NCBI GenBank assembly: GCA_045646965.1
Contig: JAZRLR010000002.1
Span: 20,420-84,419, forward strand
Length of the DNA stretch: 64,000 nt
From: HGM04593 sp045646965
GTDB lineage: Bacteria > Bacteroidota > Bacteroidia > Bacteroidales > Bacteroidaceae
Direction of reading: 5' to 3'
Both the position numbers and the translations under genes were made by a program. Below, one piece after another: positions 32,974-41,137 of the stretch (positions within the stretch are counted from its first letter, which is position 1; each line of letters opens with the position of its first letter). The notes under the pieces are model-generated. The model was not told the origin of the DNA. It worked only from the letters and a program-made list of their open reading frames with translations, and searched no databases.

Positions 32974-34974
32974 CTATTCGTAGAGGTTATATGTGGTGCG
33001 CAGCACCTGGAACTCTGTGCGACGGTTGAGGCTATTGCATATCTCGCGCTGCTCTTCATCCTGCAAAGCATTTATATAGGCCTCTGTGAGCACATCTCCC
33101 TCATTGAGGAAGGTGTACTGCTCGGTGAGCTTCTTCGCAACCACCTTGGGTGTGCTCTCGCCATATCCTTTGGCTGTGAGGCGGTCGGCTGCAATGCCTT
33201 TGCCCACAAGATATTCTACAACCGACTCGGCGCGTGCCTGCGACAGTTTCTCGTTGTATTTGTCGCTGCCTTTGTAGTCGCAGTGCGAGCTTAACTCAAT
33301 TGTCACGTTGGGGTTCTGGTCGAGCAGCTCGGCAAGTTTGTCGAGCGAGCCTTCCGACTCTTTTGTGAGTGTGGCCTTGTCAAATTCATAGAAGATATTG
33401 TCTATGAGCACGGGGCGGCTCACAGAGGGCAGCACAAAATCGCGCTGATAAGTTCTGCTCTCGTCGGTGCTGTCGGTTGTGAGCTCCTGCATAGCGTTGA
33501 GGTAGCCCTTGCAACTGCCAAGTAGCACATATTCCACTCCGGGTGTCACGCGTACCGAGTAGTAGCCGTCTTTCATAACACCGATACTGCTGTTTGTGCC
33601 GTCTTTTCCCACTATGTGTATTATGCCTTCGGGCAGTTCGTAACCGTCTTTCTCATATATCCAGCCGTAGAGTGTGTGCACCGTCTCGGGGAGGTAGAAC
33701 GAATATATGTGGTCCCAGCCGCGGGCATCGCCTCTGTTCGAAGAGAAATATCCGCGATAGAGTCCCGGTGCAAATGTTATGCCGAAGTCGTCGCCGTTTG
33801 AGTTCACGGGCGACATAAGGTTGTTTATCTCCCACACGCTGTCGTTTTTCTGTGTGGCGCAGTAAATGTCGAGGCCTCCCATACCCGGGTAACCGTCCGA
33901 CGAGAAGAAGAGCTCGCCCTTGGGGCCGAATGAGGGGAACTGCTCGTCGCCCACGGTGTTTATTGCGCTGCCCAGGTTCTCCACAATGCCTTCGTGGGCT
34001 TTGCTTTCTCCTATGTAGAAGCGCCAGATGTCGAGGCCTCCCTCGCCGCCTGCCATATCGGATGTGAAGTAGAGCCACTCTCCGTCGGGCGATACTGCGG
34101 GGTGGGCGTATGAGGATAGCGTGTCGCTTGAAATCTCCACTCTCTTTGCTGCGCCCCACGAGGCGTCGCTGCGGCTGCTGCTGAAAATCTCGGCATAGCG
34201 GGGCGACTGGTTGTCGGTGGCACAACGTGTGAAATACATTGTCTTGCCGTCGGGGGTAAATGCGCAGGCGCCATCTTCGTACTCACTGTTTATTTCGCTC
34301 TCAATTATTTCGGTCTTTTGCCAGCGTCCTTTGTCGTCGCGGCGGGTGAGGAATATGTCGGCGCTCTTTTGCCCCGTGACACCGCTTAAATCGTCGCCTT
34401 TGGCCTCTTTGCGGGTTGATGTGGTTACAATCATTGTGGTGTCGCCGCCCACATACATAGGGCAGTAGTCGCTGCGCTGTCCGTTCAGCTCTTTCGATTT
34501 TTTTACGATGTAGCGTGTGGGGTTCTGCTTCCACTCGAGCGACTGACGTGCGGCCTGTAGGCCCACCTGTGCGAGCCTGTCCTCGCCGTTCAGCTGCAGA
34601 AAGGCCTCGTAGTTCTTTGCGGCAGCCTTGTAGTCGCCCTTCTCGAGCTGTGCGTCGGCAAGGTGGCGCAACGCAAGAGAGTCGGGGTAGTTGTATCGCA
34701 CGGCGTTCATATAAGCACCCACAGCACGCACTGCGTTGTTACTTTTGCGATAGCACTCGCCGAGCTTCCACGCAACCACGGCGCGCTTGTCCTTCTCTTT
34801 GGGAGATATTTTGCGATAGGCACGCTGATACTGCACCGCAGCCTCGTGGTACTCGTTCACGGCAGCAAATTGGTCACCTTTTTTGATGGCCTTCTCGCTG
34901 CCGCACGATAGCGTGACGGCTGTCAGCAGCAGTAGCGTGATGTTAAAAAGTATGCTTTTAATCTTGTCGGTCAT
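32974..34974 (-). CDS. PorE-like lipoprotein: TPR, beta-propeller, carboxypeptidase-regulatory and OmpA domains
   Basis: The 666-residue protein has a lipobox V-T-L-S-C (Cys24), then TPR repeats (about 30-150), PD40/WD40-like propeller repeats (about 170-410), a carboxypeptidase-regulatory-like domain (about 440-515) and an OmpA-like peptidoglycan-binding domain (about 530-650, with N-V-T-I-E-L-S-S-H-C-D). This domain order is that of PorE of the type IX secretion system in Porphyromonas, but similar paralogues of other function exist. The window also encodes a protein with a type IX sorting signal, which makes the link reasonable. The gene is alone on its strand and convergent with ruvC. Confidence 0.75.
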   Translation of the reverse strand: MTDKIKSILFNITLLLLTAVTLSCGSEKAIKKGDQFAAVNEYHEAAVQYQRAYRKISPKEKDKRAVVAWKLGECYRKSNNAVRAVGAYMNAVRYNYPDSLALRHLADAQLEKGDYKAAAKNYEAFLQLNGEDRLAQVGLQAARQSLEWKQNPTRYIVKKSKELNGQRSDYCPMYVGGDTTMIVTTSTRKEAKGDDLSGVTGQKSADIFLTRRDDKGRWQKTEIIESEINSEYEDGACAFTPDGKTMYFTRCATDNQSPRYAEIFSSSRSDASWGAAKRVEISSDTLSSYAHPAVSPDGEWLYFTSDMAGGEGGLDIWRFYIGESKAHEGIVENLGSAINTVGDEQFPSFGPKGELFFSSDGYPGMGGLDIYCATQKNDSVWEINNLMSPVNSNGDDFGITFAPGLYRGYFSSNRGDARGWDHIYSFYLPETVHTLYGWIYEKDGYELPEGIIHIVGKDGTNSSIGVMKDGYYSVRVTPGVEYVLLGSCKGYLNAMQELTTDSTDESRTYQRDFVLPSVSRPVLIDNIFYEFDKATLTKESEGSLDKLAELLDQNPNVTIELSSHCDYKGSDKYNEKLSQARAESVVEYLVGKGIAADRLTAKGYGESTPKVVAKKLTEQYTFLNEGDVLTEAYINALQDEEQREICNSLNRRTEFQVLRTTYNLYE

Positions 34975-35013
34975 AAAATATATAACTGACTTTTTGTGCG
35001 GAAATTGTATGCG

Positions 35014-36924
35014 TCACTCTTTTTTTGCAAAACTTTCCATAGTGCTGTTATCCTCGAGCACCTCTTTTATCACCTTGTCGAGCATTAGTTTCAGCTCCTC
35101 GATGAATGTTTTTGCTTCGTATTTCTGTTTCTCTATGTCGCGCAGTTTTTTCTCCCACTGTCCCGTGAGCTCGGCGCTTTTGAGAAGGTCGTTCTTTATG
35201 AGGCCTATGAGCTCGATGCCTGTGGGGGTTGCCACGATGTTTCTCTTTACCTTCTGTATGTAGTTGCGCTTGTATAGAGTCTTTATAATTTCGGCACGGG
35301 TGGCGGGGCGGCCTATGCCGTTCTCCTTGAGTGCCTCGCGCAGCTCCTCGTCATCGATGTTTCTTCCGGCAGTCTCCATAGCACGCACAAGGGTGCCCTC
35401 GGTGTATGGCCTTGGAGGGGTAGTCCACTTCTCTATGAGTTCGGGTGTGTGTGGCCCGCTCTCACCCTTTGTGAATTGTACAAGAGGCGTGGCCTCGGTG
35501 TCGGCTGTCTCTTCCTCCTCTTTGAATACAACCTTCCACCCGGGCTCGACGATTGTTCTTTCCGATGTCTTGAAAAGCACATCGGCGCTTTCGCCTGTCA
35601 CCGTGGTTGTGCGATACTTGCACTCGGGGTAGAACGCCGCAATGAAACGGCGTGCAATGAGGTCGTACACCTTTTTCTCTATGTCGGTGAGCCCCTGCGG
35701 ATATACTCCCGTGGGGATAATGGCGTGGTGGTCGGTAACTTTTTTGTTATCGAAAACTTTCTTTGATTTTTGCAGAGTCTGCCCCATAAGGGGTGCTGTC
35801 AGGCTCTGGTAGTCGTGCAGTCCCTTGAGTATGCCGGGGCATTTGGGGTAAATGTCGTCGCTCAAGTATGTGGTGTCCACGCGCGGATATGTGGTAAGTT
35901 TTTTCTCGTAGAGCGACTGTATGGTCTGCAGGGTTACGTCGATGGGAATACCATATTTCCTGTCGCACTCGCTTTGCAGGGAACCCAAGTCGAAGAGCGA
36001 GGGTGGCAGCTCCTTGCCATCTTTTTTCTCAATAGAGGTAACGGTGAACGGAGCCTCCTGCAGGCGTGCTATGAGCGCAGTGCCCTCTGCTTCGTTTGCT
36101 ATGGGTTCTATGCCGGGGTTTGCAGCCTCGGCTTTTTTGAACGCCTCAGCTGTGTCAAAGGGTTGTCCCTTTTTTTCGGCCTTCTCCTTCAGCTTCTCAA
36201 TTTCGGCCATAAGCTCGTCGTCACTCTTTTTTATTACCGCGTTGAAAGTGGTGTCGCGGTATGTGGTTTTCAGTACCCAGAACTGCTTGGGCACGAAATT
36301 CTCGATTTCGAACTGTCTTTTGACGATGAGCGCGAGCGTGGGTGTCTGCACACGTCCTATGGAGAGTACCTGGTGGTTCTTTCCATATTTGAGCGTGTAG
36401 AGACGGGTGGCGTTCATTCCCAGGAGCCAGTCTCCTATGGAACGCGAGAGCCCCGCCTCGTACAACGGGCGGTACTCGCTCTGGTCTTTCAGTTGTGAAA
36501 AACCCTCGCGTATAGCCTCCTCGGTGAGCGATGACACCCACAGACGTTTCACGGGGCACTTTGCCTGCGCTTTCTGTATCACCCAGCGTTGTATGAGCTC
36601 TCCCTCCTGGCCGGCATCGCCGCAGTTTATTATGTATTCGGCACTCTGCATAAGTTTCTCAATAGTGCCAAATTGCTTCTCTATACCTCGGTCGCTAATT
36701 AATTTTATGCCAAAGCGCGGTGGCACCATCGGCAGGCTGCCGAGGCTCCATCGTTGCCACATAGGGGTGTAGTCGCCCGGCTCTTTCAGCGTACAAAGGT
36801 GGCCGAAAGTCCAGGTGACACAGTAATTATTTCCTTCGTAAAAACCGTCGCGCTTGTTTCTTGCTCCCAGAACTTCGGCTATCTCCTTGGCAACAGACGG
36901 TTTCTCTGCAATACATACAATCAT
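35014..36924 (-). CDS. topB: DNA topoisomerase III (type IA)
   Basis: The 636-residue enzyme has an N-terminal TOPRIM domain beginning I-A-E-K-P-S-V-A-K-E-I-A (catalytic Glu near 7). The catalytic tyrosine is Tyr346 in T-T-Y-P-R-V-D-T-T-Y-L. It decatenates DNA by single-strand passage. The TOPRIM acidic cluster reads D-A-G-Q-E-G-E (103-109), where the usual form is D-x-D-x-E, so the middle Asp is replaced by Gly. No C-terminal zinc fingers are seen. It lies 12 bases downstream of mutB on the same strand, so it may be read through from the mutA promoter. Confidence 0.93.
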   Translation of the reverse strand: MIVCIAEKPSVAKEIAEVLGARNKRDGFYEGNNYCVTWTFGHLCTLKEPGDYTPMWQRWSLGSLPMVPPRFGIKLISDRGIEKQFGTIEKLMQSAEYIINCGDAGQEGELIQRWVIQKAQAKCPVKRLWVSSLTEEAIREGFSQLKDQSEYRPLYEAGLSRSIGDWLLGMNATRLYTLKYGKNHQVLSIGRVQTPTLALIVKRQFEIENFVPKQFWVLKTTYRDTTFNAVIKKSDDELMAEIEKLKEKAEKKGQPFDTAEAFKKAEAANPGIEPIANEAEGTALIARLQEAPFTVTSIEKKDGKELPPSLFDLGSLQSECDRKYGIPIDVTLQTIQSLYEKKLTTYPRVDTTYLSDDIYPKCPGILKGLHDYQSLTAPLMGQTLQKSKKVFDNKKVTDHHAIIPTGVYPQGLTDIEKKVYDLIARRFIAAFYPECKYRTTTVTGESADVLFKTSERTIVEPGWKVVFKEEEETADTEATPLVQFTKGESGPHTPELIEKWTTPPRPYTEGTLVRAMETAGRNIDDEELREALKENGIGRPATRAEIIKTLYKRNYIQKVKRNIVATPTGIELIGLIKNDLLKSAELTGQWEKKLRDIEKQKYEAKTFIEELKLMLDKVIKEVLEDNSTMESFAKKE

Positions 36925-36936
36925 TGAGTCTTTTCC

Positions 36937-39069
36937 TTACTCTTCGCTTAAAAAAATGTTCATAAGCTCACAGGCAGCCTTGGCAACGCTTGTGCCGGGG
37001 CCGAAGATGCCTATCACACCTGCGCGGTAGAGGAAATCGTAGTCCTGCGCAGGAATTACACCACCTGCAAATACCATAATATCCTCGCGGCCGAGCTTTG
37101 CAAGCTCCTCTATGAGTTGCGGTATAAGTGTCTTGTGTCCTGCGGCAAGCGACGACACACCCACGGCGTGCACATCGTTCTCCACAGCCTGACGCGCCAC
37201 CTCGGCAGGTGTCTGGAACAGCATACCCATATCCACGTCGAAGCCGCAGTCGGCATATCCCGTGGCAACTACCTTTGCGCCGCGGTCGTGGCCGTCCTGT
37301 CCCATCTTGGCAATCATCACTCGGGGACGGCGTCCCTCTCTCTTTGTAAACTCCTCGGTGAGACGACACGCCTCCTTGAAGGTCTCGTCCTCTTTGCTCT
37401 CTGCTGAATACACTCCCGAAATGGTTCTTATTATAGCTTTGTAACGTCCTGCGACAGCCTCGCAAGCGTCGGAAATCTCGCCAAGTGTGGCACGCACTCC
37501 TGCCGCCTCCACGGCCGCCTCGAGCAGGTTGCCCTCGCCGCTGCGTGCGCACTCGGTAATCTTGTCGAGGGCTGCCTTCACGGCCGCCTCGTTACGGTTT
37601 TTGCGGTTGCGCTCTATGGCCTGCAACTGCTCTTCGCGCACTGCGGTATTGTCAATCTCGAGTATGTCGATGGGCTCCTCTTTGTCGAGGCAGTAGGCGT
37701 TTGTGCCCACAATTATCTGTTTGCCGCTGTCGATGCGTGCCTGTGTGCGTGCTGCGGCCTCCTCGATGCGCATCTTGGGCAGGCCTGTCTCTATGGCTTT
37801 TGCCATACCTCCGAGCTCCTCAATCTCCTCGATTAGTTTCCACGCCTTTTCGGCAATCTCTTTTGTGAGGCTCTCCACATAGTAGGAACCGCCCCAGGGG
37901 TCTATCACACGGCAGATGTTTGTCTCCTCCTGCAAGTAAATCTGTGTGTTACGGGCGATGCGTGCCGAAAAGTCGGTGGGCAGCGCAATGGCCTCGTCGA
38001 GCGCATTTGTGTGCAGCGACTGTGTGTGTCCCATAGCTGCGCTCATAGCTTCAATTACGGTGCGTCCCACGTTATTGAAGGGGTCTTGCTCGGTGAGCGA
38101 CCATCCCGATGTCTGGCAGTGGGTGCGCAGAGCCATAGATTTGGGGTTCTTGGGGTTGAATCGCTTGATTATCTTTGCCCACAGCATACGCGCCGCACGC
38201 ATCTTGGCAATCTCCATAAAGGGGTTCATACCTATGCCCCAGAAGAACGACAGGCGTGGCGCAAAGGCATCTATGTCGATGCCTGCATTTACTCCCGCAC
38301 GCACATACTCGAGGCCGTCGGCAAGGGTGTAGGCGAGCTCTATGTCGGCCGATGCGCCTGCCTCCTGCATATGGTAGCCCGAAATGGAAATTGAGTTGAA
38401 CTTGGGCATCTTCTGCGAAGTGTAGGCAAATATGTCGCTGATTATGCGCATAGAGAATGCGGGGGGATATATATAGGTGTTGCGCACCATAAACTCCTTG
38501 AGGATATCGTTCTGTATGGTTCCGGCCATCTCCTCGAGCTTGGCTCCCTGCTCAAGGGCTGCGTTTATGTAGAATGCAAGCACGGGAAGCACGGCGCCGT
38601 TCATAGTCATAGAGACCGACATTTTATTTAGGGGTATGCCGTCGAAGAGTTGTTCCATATTTTCCATACAGCATATCGACACGCCGGCTTTTCCCACGTC
38701 GCCCACAACTCGTTCGTTGTCGGGGTTGTAGCCGCGGTGCGTGGGCAGGTCGAAGGCCACCGAAAGGCCTTTCTGTCCCGACGCGAGGTTTCGGCGATAG
38801 AAGGCGTTACTCTCCTCGGCTGTGGAGAAGCCTGCATACTGTCTTATGGTCCACGGGCGGAAGGTGTACATCATAGAGTAGGGGCCTCGCAGGAAGGGCG
38901 GCAGGCCCGCTGCGTAGTCGAGGTGCTCCATCTCCTTGAGGTCGTCGGCTGTGTACACGGCTTTTACTTTTATCTGCTCGGCAGTCTCCCACGCAATGTC
39001 GGCGGTGTGCTGTGCGGTGTTTGCAGCGGTACCTGCAAATATATCTATATCGTTGAAAATCTTTCTCAT
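36937..39069 (-). CDS. mutB: Methylmalonyl-CoA mutase large subunit
   Basis: The 710-residue protein has an N-terminal TIM-barrel with the substrate segment R-G-P-Y-S-M-M-Y-T-F-R-P-W-T-I-R-Q-Y-A-G (about 60-80). The C-terminal cobalamin-binding domain has G-Q-D-G-H-D-R-G (His594 is the lower Co ligand). It interconverts succinyl-CoA and (R)-methylmalonyl-CoA, the route to propionate or from odd-chain substrates. The ATG at 39069 fits the family start; the frame is open 51 bases further upstream into mutA. It follows mutA by 10 bases. Confidence 0.96.
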   Translation of the reverse strand: MRKIFNDIDIFAGTAANTAQHTADIAWETAEQIKVKAVYTADDLKEMEHLDYAAGLPPFLRGPYSMMYTFRPWTIRQYAGFSTAEESNAFYRRNLASGQKGLSVAFDLPTHRGYNPDNERVVGDVGKAGVSICCMENMEQLFDGIPLNKMSVSMTMNGAVLPVLAFYINAALEQGAKLEEMAGTIQNDILKEFMVRNTYIYPPAFSMRIISDIFAYTSQKMPKFNSISISGYHMQEAGASADIELAYTLADGLEYVRAGVNAGIDIDAFAPRLSFFWGIGMNPFMEIAKMRAARMLWAKIIKRFNPKNPKSMALRTHCQTSGWSLTEQDPFNNVGRTVIEAMSAAMGHTQSLHTNALDEAIALPTDFSARIARNTQIYLQEETNICRVIDPWGGSYYVESLTKEIAEKAWKLIEEIEELGGMAKAIETGLPKMRIEEAAARTQARIDSGKQIIVGTNAYCLDKEEPIDILEIDNTAVREEQLQAIERNRKNRNEAAVKAALDKITECARSGEGNLLEAAVEAAGVRATLGEISDACEAVAGRYKAIIRTISGVYSAESKEDETFKEACRLTEEFTKREGRRPRVMIAKMGQDGHDRGAKVVATGYADCGFDVDMGMLFQTPAEVARQAVENDVHAVGVSSLAAGHKTLIPQLIEELAKLGREDIMVFAGGVIPAQDYDFLYRAGVIGIFGPGTSVAKAACELMNIFLSEE

Positions 39070-39079
39070 AACAAAAAAC

Positions 39080-40915
39080 TTATATGCCCAGTTTAGCGTT
39101 GAGAGCCTTGAGCGTATCAAGCACGTTGGCTCTTATGTGTATGAAATTCTCTATGCCGGCTTTTTGCAACTCTTCGCTGCAGGCGGGTGCGCCTGCCACA
39201 ATAAAGATTGCTTTCTCCTTGAGCGCCTCGTAGGCGGGCACGGCATACTCGGCGTATTCGTCGTCGCTCGAGCATATTACCACGATATCGGCTTTGGCCT
39301 CTATGGCGGCTTTTGCACCCTCTTCCACGCTCTTGAAACCTAAATTGTCGATAATCTCGTATCCTGCGGCGGCAAGGAAATTGCACGAGAACTGTGCTCT
39401 TGCCTGGCGCATCGCAAGGTTTCCTATCGTGAGCATAAAGGCTTTGGGGCGTTTACCGCTTCTCTCGGTGGCAAGGCGCAACTGCTCAAACTCCTCGCCC
39501 AAACGCACGGGACGCAGGCCGCCGCACTCCTCGCCGCTGCCTGTGCAGCCGCAGCGTGTGTCGATGGGCTGTTTGCCCTCGCTTGTCTCGCTGAAATTGG
39601 GGTATTGGTTTGTGCCGAGAAGTATCTCCTTGCGTCGCGCGAGGGCTTTGCGTCTTGCGTCGCCCGATGCGTCGGTCTTCTCCTTTATTACACCGCTCTT
39701 AACCGCAGCGTGGAAACCACCGCCGTTCTCTATCTCGAGGAAGATATTCCAAGCCTCGCGGGCGATTGATGCGGTGAGGCTCTCAATGTAATATGAGCCT
39801 CCTGCGGGGTCGCTCACGGCGTCTATATGGCTCTCGTGCTTTAGTATGAGCTGCTGGTTTTTTGCAATTCTCTCGGCAAATTCAGTGGGAGACTCAAATA
39901 CCGAGTCGTAAGGTCTTACGGTTATTGATTCCACTCCCGCGATGGCTGCACTCATAGCCTCGGTCTGGGTGCGCAACATATTTACATATGCGTCGAAGAG
40001 GGTGAGGTTGAATGTTGTGGTCTCGGCGTGTATAATCATCTTGCAAGCCTCTTTGTGTGAGGTGTACTTCTCTACAATCTTTGCCCACAGCATACGCGCA
40101 GCCCTGAATTTCGCAATCTCCATAAAGAAATTGCTCGACACACCCATATTGAACTTTATAATAGATGCGGCTCTTTCGGGAGCGAGGCCTGCCTCCACGG
40201 CGGCGTTCATATATTCGTTACCCCACGCAAGAGCGTAGCCGAGCTCCTGTGTTATATATGCTCCGCAGTTGTTAAGTATCACAGCGTTCACGGCTGTGGT
40301 GCGCAGCTTCGGCAGTTCCTCGGTGGCTTGGGCTATGGCTTTTATCACTTGGGCATACTCCTCTATAACCTTGCCGTTGCACAACTCCTTGCTTATGGGG
40401 TCGTAGTTTATTGAGCCTTCGATGCTTGCAAGGTCGTAGCCGCAACCTTTATAATATTCCACAAGCTGTGCGGCAAAGTCGGTGGCGCGCTTTGCGCATA
40501 CATCGAAGTTGAGCTCTGTTTGCAGGGCGTCGATGCCGTCGAGCAACTGCGGTAACAGCTCGGGGCACACCGCCGAGCCTTTTATCTTGAATCCGATTGC
40601 TGTCACGCCCTCTTTTATCATTTTTTTTGCCTTTGCATTGGCTGCGGCGATATTCTCAACCGCGATGTCTGTTCTGACGCGCCATCTGTTGTCGGTTCTG
40701 TTTCCTCGTGTGAAGGGGAACTCGCCGGGCAGTGAACCGGCGATGTCAGTGGTGATGTCTTCTTTTCTGTAGAAGGGGTTTACGATGAATCCCTCATCGG
40801 TTCTCCACACGAGCTTCTTGTCGTAGTCGGCACCTTTGAGGTCTTCTATTATCTTATCTTTCCATTCTTTGGCCGTGACAGCCTCGAAATCGCTGAAAAG
40901 TTTTTCTCTCTCCAT
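39080..40915 (-). CDS. mutA: Methylmalonyl-CoA mutase small subunit
   Basis: The 611-residue subunit is homologous to MutB (TIM barrel, then a cobalamin-domain remnant), but the C-terminal domain lacks the D-x-H-x-x-G Co-ligand motif. It is therefore the non-catalytic partner of the heterodimer. A cysteine-rich C-G-C-T-G-S-G-E-E-C linker separates the two domains. It is the first gene of mutA-mutB, with a consensus -7 box about 45 bases upstream. Epimerase and carboxylase genes of the propionate route are not in this window. Confidence 0.93.
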   Translation of the reverse strand: MEREKLFSDFEAVTAKEWKDKIIEDLKGADYDKKLVWRTDEGFIVNPFYRKEDITTDIAGSLPGEFPFTRGNRTDNRWRVRTDIAVENIAAANAKAKKMIKEGVTAIGFKIKGSAVCPELLPQLLDGIDALQTELNFDVCAKRATDFAAQLVEYYKGCGYDLASIEGSINYDPISKELCNGKVIEEYAQVIKAIAQATEELPKLRTTAVNAVILNNCGAYITQELGYALAWGNEYMNAAVEAGLAPERAASIIKFNMGVSSNFFMEIAKFRAARMLWAKIVEKYTSHKEACKMIIHAETTTFNLTLFDAYVNMLRTQTEAMSAAIAGVESITVRPYDSVFESPTEFAERIAKNQQLILKHESHIDAVSDPAGGSYYIESLTASIAREAWNIFLEIENGGGFHAAVKSGVIKEKTDASGDARRKALARRKEILLGTNQYPNFSETSEGKQPIDTRCGCTGSGEECGGLRPVRLGEEFEQLRLATERSGKRPKAFMLTIGNLAMRQARAQFSCNFLAAAGYEIIDNLGFKSVEEGAKAAIEAKADIVVICSSDDEYAEYAVPAYEALKEKAIFIVAGAPACSEELQKAGIENFIHIRANVLDTLKALNAKLGI

Positions 40916-40961
40916 TTCTGTAATATTTAGAGTTCTTTGATTCTATGCAATTTGCGAAAAG

Positions 40962-41017
40962 CAAAGTTATATATTTTTTTTAAATGTGCGTACAATCTAA
41001 AAAAAAACATAACTTTG
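40962..41017. promoter_or_regulatory. Mirror-symmetric divergent promoters for mutA and the secreted endonuclease
   Basis: CAAAGTTAT (40962-40970) and ATAACTTTG (41009-41017) are exact reverse complements. Each contains a perfect -7 box TAACTTTG, one pointing left to mutA and one right to the endonuclease gene. The 38 bases between them begin with a T-tract and end with an A-tract, so both -33 regions must overlap. The -33 boxes themselves are poor. Confidence 0.6.
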
Positions 41018-41137
41018 TAACAAACTTATATAGGTATCTCTCCGTGCCGATGAATGTGGCTGGGGCTTTGTGGCATCTTCTGCACGGTGTGCGGAGGTTT
41101 GCGCGCAAATTAATTTATTTATAAAAAACTATTTGCT

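Noticed and set aside
38628..39343. Several 60-150 codon open frames opposite mutA and mutB
   Set aside because: They are shadows caused by codon bias in the mutase genes; they lack start context, promoters and family resemblance.
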